The notes below the pieces were generated by a model. The model had not been told where the DNA came from, did no database searches, and was given only the letters and a program-made list of their open reading frames with translations. 64,000 nucleotides of DNA, taken from positions 186,001 to 250,000 of the forward strand of contig JADJCA010000015.1 in assembly GCA_016703425.1 (NCBI GenBank), written 5' to 3'. Positions 52,453 to 60,921 of the stretch are shown here, piece after piece (the first letter of the stretch is position 1; each line of letters starts with the position of its first letter). The position numbers were made by a program, and so were the translations under genes. Source of the stretch: Myxococcales bacterium. Lineage in GTDB: Bacteria > Myxococcota_A > Polyangia > Polyangiales > Polyangiaceae.

Positions 52453-53151
52453 TCACGCGCGCAAGAGGGGCGTGGGCTCGGGCCACTGGCCGTGCTCCGA
52501 GAGCGGCACGAAGCGCATCGTCGTGAACTCGTAGTGGAAGTCCCGCCGGACGCGCTCTTTCATCGCGTCGCGGTGGCCTGTGCCGTCGATCTCCGGTTGG
52601 CGACCGCGGACCATGCCGAGCATGTCCTCTTCGCTCCGCCAGACGCTGAAGGTCGAAAAGGTGTTGAACGGACGAAAAGCTACGGCGGCGCGCACGACGC
52701 CGGGGTGATCGCGCACCTGAGCCTCGACGGGTTTGCCCCAGCGCGCGAAGCGAAACGTCTGGGACAACTTCAGGCGCGCGAAGGTTACGCCGACCACAGG
52801 CCCCTCGGGCTCTCTTGGCTCCGGGTAAGTCGTGGCGTCGTCGAGCCCCGCGTAGCTCCCCCAACGCCGGTAGAAGCGCAGGCGTATGTGCCAGTGCGGC
52901 AGCGTGAACACGCGATAAGCGGGCGCCTCCAGGAAGCGCTCGAGGTCGGCCTCCGCCTCCCAGAACGCGAACATCACGAGCGACCCGAAGCGGTATCGGC
53001 CCGGCGACGCCACCGCGTGCCCCATCTTCATGGGCAAGAGGCACTCCGCGTGACGCAACCCGGGCACGCGACGCAGCGCGGAGGAGCTCAGCACCCGGGC
53101 GGCGACGCCGTAGACCGGCGCCTCTATGAGGTGGTAGCTGAAGATCTCCAT
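52453..53151 (-). CDS. Spheroidene-monooxygenase-like (CrtA/ABM-fold) protein
   Basis: A 232-aa protein made of two ferredoxin-like halves. MEIFSYHLIEAPVYGVAARVL, GLRHAECLLPMKMG, then SLVMFAFWEAEADLERFLEAPAYRVF, and in the second half TFARLKLSQTFRFARWGKPVEAQV and FNTFSTFSVWRSEEDMLGMVRGR with FTTMRFVPLSEHGQWPEPTPLL. This is the layout of spheroidene monooxygenase (CrtA) and its uncharacterised homologues; carotenoid oxygenation is possible, but no crt genes are near. The start at 53151 is well placed, 52 bp from the divergent YndJ-like gene. Confidence 0.72.
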   Translation of the reverse strand: MEIFSYHLIEAPVYGVAARVLSSSALRRVPGLRHAECLLPMKMGHAVASPGRYRFGSLVMFAFWEAEADLERFLEAPAYRVFTLPHWHIRLRFYRRWGSYAGLDDATTYPEPREPEGPVVGVTFARLKLSQTFRFARWGKPVEAQVRDHPGVVRAAVAFRPFNTFSTFSVWRSEEDMLGMVRGRQPEIDGTGHRDAMKERVRRDFHYEFTTMRFVPLSEHGQWPEPTPLLRA

Positions 53152-53203
53152 CGTCCTCGGCGTGGGAGTATTCCACGCCCACCCGCCGAGAGGTGCTCGC
53201 GCG

Positions 53204-54028
53204 ATGTCCGAGCTCACCCTGCTCCGCGTTCTCTTGCTCCTGGCCATGGCCATGGGGCCGCTCGGCACGCATCGCTTCTTCTTCGCCGAGCAAAGCCGGC
53301 TTCGCGTCGGCGCGCACGTTTTGGCGCTCGCATGCGCGGCGCTCGGGCTCTTCCTGGACGCGCCGGTCCTCTGTGGGGCGTGGCTTCTCTTCTGCGCCGG
53401 GAGCTTCGCGCTCTTCCTCGGGGAGCGTGCGTCTCGAGAGGGCGCCGCGGCGCTCCGCTCCCCCGACGTGCTCGCGGCGAGCGTCCCCTTCCTCTTCAGC
53501 AACATCGCAGCGGTGTGGCTCGTCGGTGGGGCGAACGACCTTCGCATCCTCGGGTACGGGACAGCCTTCAGCTACTACGCCGCGCTTCACGGGAACGTGC
53601 TCGGCTGGATCCTAGTCGGCGCGCTGGCGGCCCTCGCCCAGCGAGGCGGTCCGGAGCGCCGCGTCTACGTCGCCTCGGTGCTCGTGTGCCTCGTCTCGTT
53701 CCTCTTGCTCGCGTTCGGCATCGACCAGCTCCGCGCGCTCAAGCCGCTCGGCGTCGTTGGCCTCTCGCTCGCGCTGCCGGCCTCGCAGCTAGCGTTCTTG
53801 CGAAGCGTGTGGCCACGCCATCGCACCGCCTTCGCACTCGGCTGCGTCAGCCTCGCAGGCCTCGTCTTCACGATGGGGCTCGCGTGGCACAACGAGCTCT
53901 CGATGCCGGCGTTCCTCGCCGTCGCTGGGCTCCGCGGCATGGTCTCGGTCCACGGCACGATCAACGCCCTCATCGTCGCGCCGTGCTTCCTAGCCGCCGT
54001 CAGGCTCGCCCCGGAGCTCAGAAGTTGA
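53204..54028 (+). CDS. YndJ-like multi-pass membrane protein
   Basis: A 274-aa protein with about nine hydrophobic segments (LLRVLLLLAMAMGPLG, VLALACAALGLFLDAPVLCGAWLLFCAGSFALFLG, VLVCLVSFLLLAFGIDQL and so on). It has conserved polar spots FSYYAALHGNVLGWIL and MVSVHGTINALIVAPCF; the pair of HGxxN motifs is the hallmark of the YndJ group. Function unknown. It is convergent with the propeller lipoprotein gene. Confidence 0.72.
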   Translation: MSELTLLRVLLLLAMAMGPLGTHRFFFAEQSRLRVGAHVLALACAALGLFLDAPVLCGAWLLFCAGSFALFLGERASREGAAALRSPDVLAASVPFLFSNIAAVWLVGGANDLRILGYGTAFSYYAALHGNVLGWILVGALAALAQRGGPERRVYVASVLVCLVSFLLLAFGIDQLRALKPLGVVGLSLALPASQLAFLRSVWPRHRTAFALGCVSLAGLVFTMGLAWHNELSMPAFLAVAGLRGMVSVHGTINALIVAPCFLAAVRLAPELRS

Positions 54029-54067
54029 ACCCGACCTGACGGTCAACGGCACGGCGCACGGCCGACG

Positions 54068-54083
54068 GCGCGCTAGAGCGCGC
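54068..54083. terminator. Inverted repeat at the convergent gene ends
   Basis: GCGCGCT-AG-AGCGCGC, perfect 7-bp arms with a 2-base centre, spanning the last codons and stop of the minus-strand lipoprotein gene and 40 bp after the plus-strand stop. The 2-base loop is too tight for a simple hairpin, but a slightly opened form could serve both strands as terminator. Confidence 0.35.
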
Positions 54084-55359
54084 GGACCACGATCTTGTTG
54101 TCGATCGTGCACGCGACCGCATAGGTGTCCGTGCCCGGGACATGGGAAACGCTCCGTGGGTTGGCGCATCCCGTGAGCGTTACGGTCGTGTTGCTCACGA
54201 CGCCCGCGCTAGCGTTGAGCACGACGACGTTGACGGTGCCGGCCGATGCATTCGCAACGACGGCGACGTAGTTGGCCCCGGTCTTCTTGATGTCGACACC
54301 TTGCGGCACGTTGCCCACCGCCACGTTGGTGATGTTCGCGACCGTGGCCGCGCCATTCCACGTAAAGACCGTCGCGTTGTTCGAGCCCGAGTTGGTGACG
54401 ATGCACACCTGTTCCGAGCAGCGAATCATCCGCGGAGACTCGCCGGCGCTGCCGACGTGGGTGGCATCGGCAACCGTGCGGTCATGCACGAAGAGCTGCC
54501 CACCGGCACCGCCATCGGCGGGGACGGCGACCACGAGGCCCTGTTGCGTCACACTCGCCTGCGCGGCGCTCACGGGAAGATGCGGACCCACTCCGCCCAC
54601 CTTCAGGCGCACGGAGCTCGTGATGCTGCTGACGATGGCGCTCGCCCCTGCATCGTAATGGCTGTAGCCAACCCGCGGATCGGCGCCACCGGTGTTGGCC
54701 GTGATGACGTGACCCGTCGGCGGAACCTGCGCCGGGCCCACGGCGAGATCGGAGAACGTGCACCCGTTGCACGGAAACGGCGGCAGGAGCTGCGAGAGGC
54801 CCCAATCGGTGGCGGCGGCGTTCCACGCGCTGTTTGCCTGCGTGGTGTTGTTGAAGAACTGGACGATGTCGTCGAGCTGCGTGCCGCCGTCGCCGAGGTT
54901 GATTCGCGTCTGATAGGCCACCGCGCCCCGCGGTTGTGACGCCGCCGTCAAGGAGGTACCCCGGAGCGCGCCGTCGGCAAGGGCGCGGAGCGTCACACCG
55001 CCAGAGGTCGACGCGACGACGACATGTTGAGTCGTCGTTCCTGCAAATCCGACCGGCACCGCAAACACGGAGACCGGCGCGCTGATCGTGAAGCCACCGC
55101 CCGGCGACGCATCGGGAGGGGCATCCGTCGGCGCATCGGTCGTGCCCGCATCGGTCGTTCCCGTATCGCCGCCGGCGCCCGTGTCGGCGCCGCCGTTGGC
55201 GTCGCTGCCTCCACCGCCCGAGTCGCCACCGCCCGTCGTTCCGTCGGCGGTCCCCGAGTCTCCCGCAGGAGGCCCGGCGGCCTCGTCGTCACTGCAGTTC
55301 GCGATCGCAAAGAGACCAAGACAGACGCCAAGGGCGCCCCAATGTGCACGACTACGCAT
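54073..55359 (-). CDS. Propeller-type lipoprotein (YVTN/NHL-like)
   Basis: A 428-aa exported protein. Signal peptide ends FAIANCSDDE with a lipobox, then a long Gly/Asp/Thr linker (about residues 25-90). The remainder is a beta-propeller: QHVVVASTSGGVTLRALADG, TGHVITANTGGADPRVGYSHYDA, CIVTNSGSNNATVFTWNGAATV, GVDIKKTGANYVAVVANASAGTVNVVVLNASAG, each a typical blade. It has a short CNGC motif (PFPCNGCTFSDLAVG). Likely surface-exposed; function unknown. Confidence 0.83.
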   Translation of the reverse strand: MRSRAHWGALGVCLGLFAIANCSDDEAAGPPAGDSGTADGTTGGGDSGGGGSDANGGADTGAGGDTGTTDAGTTDAPTDAPPDASPGGGFTISAPVSVFAVPVGFAGTTTQHVVVASTSGGVTLRALADGALRGTSLTAASQPRGAVAYQTRINLGDGGTQLDDIVQFFNNTTQANSAWNAAATDWGLSQLLPPFPCNGCTFSDLAVGPAQVPPTGHVITANTGGADPRVGYSHYDAGASAIVSSITSSVRLKVGGVGPHLPVSAAQASVTQQGLVVAVPADGGAGGQLFVHDRTVADATHVGSAGESPRMIRCSEQVCIVTNSGSNNATVFTWNGAATVANITNVAVGNVPQGVDIKKTGANYVAVVANASAGTVNVVVLNASAGVVSNTTVTLTGCANPRSVSHVPGTDTYAVACTIDNKIVVRAL

Positions 55360-55393
55360 CGCGACAGACTACGGACGGCGCTCGGCTCTTACG

Positions 55394-55411
55394 CTCCCCC
55401 GAACGGGGGAG
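55394..55411 (-). terminator. Hairpin terminator after the LuxR-type gene
   Basis: Perfect 7-bp stem CTCCCCC / GGGGGAG with a GAAC tetraloop, 2 bases after the end of the LuxR-family gene and 35 bases before the lipoprotein start on the same strand. It separates the two transcripts. No T-run follows. Confidence 0.68.
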
Positions 55412-55412
55412 G

Positions 55413-56438
55413 TCACGCGTCGCAAAGGCGAAGCACGAGCTCCGCTCGCGTCGAGGCCCCAAAGCGCCGCGCGATGACCCGCACGTGCGTGCGCACCGTC
55501 TCGAGGCCAATCGAGAGCTCGGCGGCGATCTCGCCAAGCGTGTCGCCCCGGACCAAACACGCAGCGATGCGACGCTGCTGGGGCGAGAGGAGCTTCACTG
55601 CTGCGTTGAGCGGAGGACGGCGCGCTCCGGCGTCGTAGAAGAGGAGCAGCGTTTCGTCCTTGCCGTCGCGCAGCGAGGTCGCGATATCGACGCGCAGCCC
55701 GCCGATGCGGAACGTGCGACCGCGGCCTTCTCGCGTGGTGCGTTCGACCTCGGATCGCAGGAGCGCCGCGAGTTCGGGGAGCTTGCGCCGACCGACGCCA
55801 AGGGTGCGCTCGAAGAGCGGGAGCGAGCGCGGGCTCCACTCGAAGTCGCCGTCAACGAGCCAAGCGTGCGCGTTGGCGGACCGGCGCGCCTCAGCGTCGT
55901 TGGCCGGGCCGTCGCTGTGGAGCGCGGCGAGGGCCGAACGCATCGCAAACGCCTTCGCAAGATGCGGCTCCATCATTCGGATCACGTTCGCTTCGACGCG
56001 GGAGAACTCTGGCGCGCCAGGCTGGCGATAGAAGACCATGAACAGCCGCGGCCCGAACGGATTGTGAATCGTCGTGATGCAGGCGTCGCCAAGGCCGAAC
56101 CTCGCGAGGGCGGGTACGAGCGGGTTGTCCTCGGGCGTGACGCCATCGCGCACCGATCCAAAGACGCTGTACGAGTGGCCGCTCGGGTGCGGCAACAGGA
56201 TCTCGGCGGAATGATCGTGTTTGGCGTGGGCTTCGTGAAACTCGATCCACGGCAGGGGAACGCGGTACGTACGCGCCCAAGGCCGAAACCCGAAGACCTG
56301 GGCGATGGCCCCGGAGCTCGCGCCCAGGGCCTCTGCGTAACACGCGAGGAGCGCGTCGATACGCTCCGCAGCGAGCATGCCTCGCTCACAGAGATCGACC
56401 AGCTCGTCGAGCCGTTCTTTTCGCCCCCCGCGCCCCAC
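55413..56438 (-). CDS. LuxR-family transcriptional regulator
   Basis: About 341 aa. The C-terminal LuxR helix-turn-helix is clear (about residues 275-335): LLSPQQRRIAACLVRGDTLGEIAAELSIGLETVRTHVRVIARRFG. The N-terminal 200 residues form a sensing domain with PWIEFHEAHAKHDHSAEILLPHPSGHSYSVFGSV, GAF/PAS-like in style. There is no phospho-acceptor domain. The GTG at 56438 is tentative; no clear ribosome-binding site. It is divergent from the permuted papain-like lipoprotein gene, with an inverted repeat between them, so it probably controls that gene. Confidence 0.85.
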   Translation of the reverse strand: MGRGGRKERLDELVDLCERGMLAAERIDALLACYAEALGASSGAIAQVFGFRPWARTYRVPLPWIEFHEAHAKHDHSAEILLPHPSGHSYSVFGSVRDGVTPEDNPLVPALARFGLGDACITTIHNPFGPRLFMVFYRQPGAPEFSRVEANVIRMMEPHLAKAFAMRSALAALHSDGPANDAEARRSANAHAWLVDGDFEWSPRSLPLFERTLGVGRRKLPELAALLRSEVERTTREGRGRTFRIGGLRVDIATSLRDGKDETLLLFYDAGARRPPLNAAVKLLSPQQRRIAACLVRGDTLGEIAAELSIGLETVRTHVRVIARRFGASTRAELVLRLCDA

Positions 56439-56525
56439 CGCAAGGCGAGCGTACGGCCATCGCCAAGGCACCGCCCTACGATTTTGCGGGCCCCGGCCTC
56501 TGGTCGCATTGCGATCGAAGGCGCC

Positions 56526-56559
56526 TGCTGATTTGCCGCAGTTGCGGAATCTTGCAGCA
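56526..56559. promoter_or_regulatory. Nested inverted repeat in the LuxR / lipoprotein gap
   Basis: Inner repeat CCGCA-GT-TGCGG (56536-56547) nested in outer arms TGCTG (56526-56530) and CAGCA (56555-56559), in a less GC-rich stretch of the 182-bp divergent gap. It is a good candidate for a dimer operator of the LuxR-type protein, or for overlapping divergent promoters. Confidence 0.48.
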
Positions 56560-56620
56560 AAATAGCATCCCCCTTCCGGGGGATGGTTATGGCCCTTGCG
56601 CCCGGCGAGTCTCGATCCCA

Positions 56621-58966
56621 ATGCGCACTCCCCGACGCTCGAGCTTTGCCCTCGCTTTCGCGCTCATGATTTCGCTCGCCCAGGCGTGCTCGAGCGACGA
56701 TCCGGCGCCCGCAACACCCGGCGCCGATGCGGGCGGCGACGCCGAAGGTGATGCGGTCGTCACCGCCGATGCCTCTCCCAACAAGACTCCGCTCGCGTTC
56801 GTCGAAGCCAAGCCTGGCGTTCTCAGCGCGAAGGTGAAGGTCAACGCGGCATCCGGCGCGAGCCTCGAGCTGCCCGCCGGCGCGGTCTTCGACATTCCGC
56901 CCGGTGCGCTCGCACAAGACACCGAGCTCAGCATCGAGGTCCCAAAAGATCAGACGCGCGCGAGCCGCTTCCAGAGCTTTCGCTTCGAGCCCACGGCGAC
57001 GGTCTTCTCGACTCCCGCCACGCTGCACGTGCCTTACGATCCCATCGACGGGCAGCAGCCGACGATCCGCGGTTGGTCCTCCGGCGACTTCAACCCCATG
57101 CGCGGGGCCCGCAGTGAGCTCACCGACCGCGAGCCCATGACCGTGACGGCGCGCGACTCCTCGGCGAACAAGATATCGTTCGAGGTAAAGCACTTCACGT
57201 TCTTCAACGTGTTCATACAAATCGACGAACTGCTCTATCTCATACCACACATCCCGGCGCGCAACCTCCGTCCCGGCGACATGTTGTTCGTGCTCACGTC
57301 CGCCGACAACGACAAGGGCCCGCACTGGAACCCGGGCCACGTCGGAATCTTCGGAGGCGGCGGCACACCGTGCGTCGGGGGGACGAAAGACGAGGTCTAC
57401 GAGTCGACGACCGTCTCCCAGGAGGAGATCAAGTCCGCGATCAAACGTCGCGACGACGCTCGCAAGAAAGGTCTGCCGGAGCAGCCGATCCCACAGTCCG
57501 GCGTTCGCAAGGCTTCGTTGCCCGGGTTCAAGACCGACTCCGGTCACTTTTATCTTGGCGCTCGCCGACCGGGTGAAGGCAATCCGCTCTCTCCCGCCGA
57601 GCGCACGTCGGTGGTGGACTTCTGCAAGCAACAAGTCGGCAAGGGCTACAACATCATCGGCCAGGGCAACATCAACGAGAGCAGTTGGAGTTGCGTCGGT
57701 CTTGCCGAAGCGGCCCACGACCTCATTGGGCGTGGAAGCATGGGTGACGTTCGCGAAGCGTTCGGCGGCACGCCCATCGAGCTCTATTGGAACACCAAGC
57801 CCGTTGAGGAGGTCACGGTCGGTGCCGGCGAAACCTTCGAGATGATCGTCGCGGCGACCACCGTTCATCCGGCGTCGTTCTTTCCGACGCTGAATCCCGG
57901 CAGCACGTTCGTCACCGAAGGCTGGTATTGCGATGGCTTCCCCTGCGGAACGGGAGCTGAAAAGCCGACCATCGACATCACGATCGAATCGGGCAAACCA
58001 CTCAACGCTGCGCTCAACAAGTTCGGCTTCCGAAAGCAGTTCGTCTACTTCCCCGACTCGAGCGAGGTCGGCAAGACGTACGACGTCGTCTTCAAGCTCA
58101 CGGCCAACGTCGTCGCCGATGGCATCTTCGGGACCACGAGCTGGGGCACTCGGACAGCGACAAAGACGGTTCGCATCAACGTTGTCCCGTGCGCCTCGCC
58201 CGAGACGCCGCCGGGCTGCTACCTGCCGACAGACCCGCCGGAGCAGCGAACCGCGTGCCTCGTCGGGGGGGCAAAGGCCAAGACCATGGCGACCACGTCC
58301 ACGGTGCCCGTCACCGAACGCGGCTTGCACGGCAGCTCGGACCCCACCATCCCGCCCAGCCCCGTCTTTGGTGGCGTCGATATCATCGCCATGACGTACG
58401 GCCTGTTTGTGATGGATGCGGCGGAGCACCAGAAGGCCTTCGGGAACACGATCTTCCCTTGTGGCGACGGCGTGTTCGGACGCACCTTCTGCGGAACAAA
58501 CGCGGCCTCGACCGGCGCAGGCGACTGGCTCTATGCCTCGGCCATCTTTGGCGACGAGATATCGCTGTCCGATCCGAACTATCACTTCCAGTACGCGTTC
58601 GTGTTCGATCAGGACGACAACACCAGCAACAACTACCCCGCGACGCCGCCCTATACGGCGGACTTCTTCGCCGGGACCGATCGCTGGTACGAGGTCGGCT
58701 ACACGCCGGCCGGGGGATGGCAGTTCAAGACGCGCAACGCGAACGCGACGAGTCAGATCACGGCGTTCGCGAGCGCGGCGCGCTTCATCCTCGCAGGCAA
58801 CATCATGACGCTTGCGGTGCCCAAGTCCGAGTTCGCTTCGGCGACGCCGAAGATGCGCGCGACGGCGTTCCGACACCGGGGCGACTACGGGCTGAAACCG
58901 CCCTACGAATACATCGCGGACACGCATCCCGCGGTCGGCCAGCCGCTCTTGGTCGTCGGAAACTAG
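56621..58966 (+). CDS. Permuted papain-like (YiiX/NlpC-P60 type) lipoprotein with novel C-terminus
   Basis: A 781-aa exported protein. Signal peptide ends SLAQACSSDD with a lipobox, then a linker. Residues about 60-160 look like a ZU5-like sheet (ASLELPAGAVFDIPPGALAQDTELSIEVP, RFEPTATVFSTPATLHVPYD). A cysteine-hydrolase domain in permuted order follows: NLRPGDMLFVLT, His in PGHVGIFGGG (about 240), then Cys in SSWSCVGLAEAAHDL (about 358), the His-before-Cys order of YiiX/YebB proteins. Residues about 390-500 are beta-rich, and the last 250 (FGGVDIIAMTYGLFVMDAAEHQKAFG, then YHFQYAFVFDQDDNTSNNY) match nothing I recognise. It may cleave peptidoglycan or lipid amides. Confidence 0.8.
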   Translation: MRTPRRSSFALAFALMISLAQACSSDDPAPATPGADAGGDAEGDAVVTADASPNKTPLAFVEAKPGVLSAKVKVNAASGASLELPAGAVFDIPPGALAQDTELSIEVPKDQTRASRFQSFRFEPTATVFSTPATLHVPYDPIDGQQPTIRGWSSGDFNPMRGARSELTDREPMTVTARDSSANKISFEVKHFTFFNVFIQIDELLYLIPHIPARNLRPGDMLFVLTSADNDKGPHWNPGHVGIFGGGGTPCVGGTKDEVYESTTVSQEEIKSAIKRRDDARKKGLPEQPIPQSGVRKASLPGFKTDSGHFYLGARRPGEGNPLSPAERTSVVDFCKQQVGKGYNIIGQGNINESSWSCVGLAEAAHDLIGRGSMGDVREAFGGTPIELYWNTKPVEEVTVGAGETFEMIVAATTVHPASFFPTLNPGSTFVTEGWYCDGFPCGTGAEKPTIDITIESGKPLNAALNKFGFRKQFVYFPDSSEVGKTYDVVFKLTANVVADGIFGTTSWGTRTATKTVRINVVPCASPETPPGCYLPTDPPEQRTACLVGGAKAKTMATTSTVPVTERGLHGSSDPTIPPSPVFGGVDIIAMTYGLFVMDAAEHQKAFGNTIFPCGDGVFGRTFCGTNAASTGAGDWLYASAIFGDEISLSDPNYHFQYAFVFDQDDNTSNNYPATPPYTADFFAGTDRWYEVGYTPAGGWQFKTRNANATSQITAFASAARFILAGNIMTLAVPKSEFASATPKMRATAFRHRGDYGLKPPYEYIADTHPAVGQPLLVVGN

Positions 58967-58980
58967 CGACGCGTCGTCGC
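58966..58980 (+). terminator. Short hairpin overlapping the stop codon
   Basis: GCGACG-CGT-CGTCGC, 6-bp stem with a 3-base loop, starting on the last base of the stop codon. A weak candidate terminator for the large lipoprotein gene. Confidence 0.4.
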
Positions 58981-59135
58981 CACGAACAGTCGGACGCTCG
59001 GGGGCAAGCGCAGCATCGCGCGCGGCACGTCGAGACTTTCCGCGAGCCGACGACGAGCCCCCCACCGCCGGCTCGCGAGACGAGCTCCAGCGACGGTGGC
59101 CGTCGAATGGACGTCGGCCAAAGGGGGCTTACGCC

Positions 59136-59699
59136 GTGCGACCGTTACCGAACGGGACTAGGCTACCTCTCGTGGCTGCGCCGCGGGCACGTCCAACCTT
59201 CGATCTCTCCGTCGCGCTTTCCGCACGCGAGGTCATGGCCCGCATCACGGCTCACCTCGATCGTGAGAGCGAATCGGTCGCGCCCGTCATGATCCGCGAA
59301 CAGATCGTCGAACTCGTGCCGCACCCGTCGGCGGTCCATCTCTGGTCGCCGCAGCTCCGCCTCGAGCTCCGCGAGGACGACGGACGCACACACATCCGCG
59401 CGCGGTTCGCCCCCCACCCTCACGTATGGACGCTGTACCTGGCGATTCACGCCGTCGGGGCCTTCGGCACGCTCGGGGCTGGCGTCTTCGGCCTTTCGCA
59501 GCACCTCGTGGGCCAGTCGCCGTGGGCGCTTTGGGCGCTGCCCATTTCGCCGGTCCTCGCGGCCTTCGTGTGGGCGCTGGCGTTCGTCGGCCAGGGGATG
59601 GGCTCCGAGCAGATGTACGCTCTGCGGCGCTTCGTCGACACAGCCCTCGCCACCAGCGAGGGCCGGGACTTCGAGCTGCGGCACCCGCTCGACCCTTAG
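59136..59699 (+). CDS. Small membrane protein with two C-terminal helices
   Basis: A 187-aa protein. N-terminal 90 residues are cytosolic and beta-rich (FDLSVALSAREVMARITAHL, then WSPQLRLELREDDGRTHIRARFAPHPHVW). Two hydrophobic helices (LYLAIHAVGAFGTLGAGVFGLSQHL and ALWALPISPVLAAFVWALAFVGQGMG) lead to a short tail. A GTG at 59136 or 59172 may be the start; the second gives a tighter N-terminus. Family not recognised. Confidence 0.65.
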   Translation: MRPLPNGTRLPLVAAPRARPTFDLSVALSAREVMARITAHLDRESESVAPVMIREQIVELVPHPSAVHLWSPQLRLELREDDGRTHIRARFAPHPHVWTLYLAIHAVGAFGTLGAGVFGLSQHLVGQSPWALWALPISPVLAAFVWALAFVGQGMGSEQMYALRRFVDTALATSEGRDFELRHPLDP

Positions 59700-59734
59700 C
59701 GGCGTCGCGTCAGCGCCTCTATTCTGGTGTACCG

Positions 59735-60862
59735 ATGGCCACGAAGAAGACAGCATCCTCGGCGAAGAACGCCGCCGCAAAGAAGACCCCCGGACCGAAC
59801 GCCGCCTCAAGAGCGAGGGTAGCCCCGACCGGCGCGAGCGCGCCCCAAGAAGCGGGCGGCGGCGCCTTCGAGCCCGGCGTGCAACGGTTCTTCAAGCACA
59901 CCGATGGGCGCACGTACACGCTCGAGGTCGATGGCTGCCGCGTCTACGAGTCGTGGACGCTTGCCGCGGCAAAGGGAAAGGGTCAGCGCAACGTCGCGAC
60001 GCGCAATGACGAAGAGAGCGCACAAGGCTTCGCGTCCGACAAGGTGACCGCGCTTCTCCGGAAGGGCTTCGTCGAAGGCAAGCCTCTCGAGGGGCGCCGC
60101 TACGATACCGACGCCGATGTCATCGAGGTCTTTCACAACGACCTCGACTACGACGGTGAACGCCGCTCCGACTTTCAGCCCGTCGCGGGGCGCGCGCACG
60201 TGCATGCACATTCGAACGTGTCCGTCGCCGAGTGGCTGGTGACAAGTGACGATCGGCGCCTTGGCATTCTGCTTCGATGCGCCGTGTGGCAGAGCAAGGT
60301 GTCTCCGGACGCCCGCGCAAAGATGGCAGACGCGATCTTGGACTTCGTCACCACGGACCGCGCGGCGATCTTCGCTGACCGCGCGACGCCGCTTCGCAAG
60401 CGCCCGCTTCGGAAGCCCATCGGGCCGTTCTCACACCTCGTCGTGCTCTCGCCCCAGGTCGCCAATGTGACGGTCTCGCGCGATGTGAACGTGGAGAACG
60501 TGGCCATCGCTCGGAGCGTCTACGAGGTCTTTCCCGCGTACGCGTGCGAGGTTGTCGGCGACGAGACGTTGACGGTAGCGGAGGCGCGCACGACGGGCCG
60601 GGGCTGCATCCCGTCGGCTCACTGGGATCGGGCTCCGCACCCCGTGGTCGACCTCGCGTACCTCAACAAGCCCGACGATTCGCCGACCTTCCTCGTGTTC
60701 GATCCCGACGAGGTGGAAAAGCGTTTCGCGCCGACAGCCTTCAAGAAGATAAAGGAGGCCGCTGTGCTCGCCCGCAACCACGCTGGCCAGGTGAAGAAGT
60801 TGTCGCGCACTGATTCGCCCCCGAGCTTGGCGGATCTGCGCGCCTTCTTTGGATTCGCGTAA
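59735..60862 (+). CDS. WGR-domain-like protein with unknown C-terminal domain
   Basis: A 375-aa protein. A Lys/Ala-rich, histone-H1-like N-terminus (MATKKTASSAKNAAAKKTPG) precedes a degenerate WGR domain at about residues 50-115: RFFKHTDGRTYTLEVDGCRVYESWTLAAAKGKGQRNVATRNDEESAQGFASDKVTALLRKGFVEGKP. The WGR triplet itself is not intact. The remaining 250 residues are unassigned, with VFHNDLDYDGERRSDFQPVAG and VYEVFPAYACEVVGDETLTV as conserved-looking parts. WGR domains bind nucleic acid or PARP-type partners. The next gene, 59 bp on, is probably co-transcribed. Confidence 0.72.
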   Translation: MATKKTASSAKNAAAKKTPGPNAASRARVAPTGASAPQEAGGGAFEPGVQRFFKHTDGRTYTLEVDGCRVYESWTLAAAKGKGQRNVATRNDEESAQGFASDKVTALLRKGFVEGKPLEGRRYDTDADVIEVFHNDLDYDGERRSDFQPVAGRAHVHAHSNVSVAEWLVTSDDRRLGILLRCAVWQSKVSPDARAKMADAILDFVTTDRAAIFADRATPLRKRPLRKPIGPFSHLVVLSPQVANVTVSRDVNVENVAIARSVYEVFPAYACEVVGDETLTVAEARTTGRGCIPSAHWDRAPHPVVDLAYLNKPDDSPTFLVFDPDEVEKRFAPTAFKKIKEAAVLARNHAGQVKKLSRTDSPPSLADLRAFFGFA

Positions 60863-60921
60863 CTCGTGCGCGCGCCGAAGCGTCCGCGTGTGCTGATCGC
60901 GCCTCCTGGTATGCTCCGCGC

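Noticed and set aside
55982..59065. A 1027-codon open frame on the minus strand opposite the large lipoprotein gene
   Set aside because: Arg/Val/Gly-rich with no motifs. The plus strand has a signal peptide, catalytic motifs and normal composition; the long antisense frame is a by-product of very GC-rich third positions.
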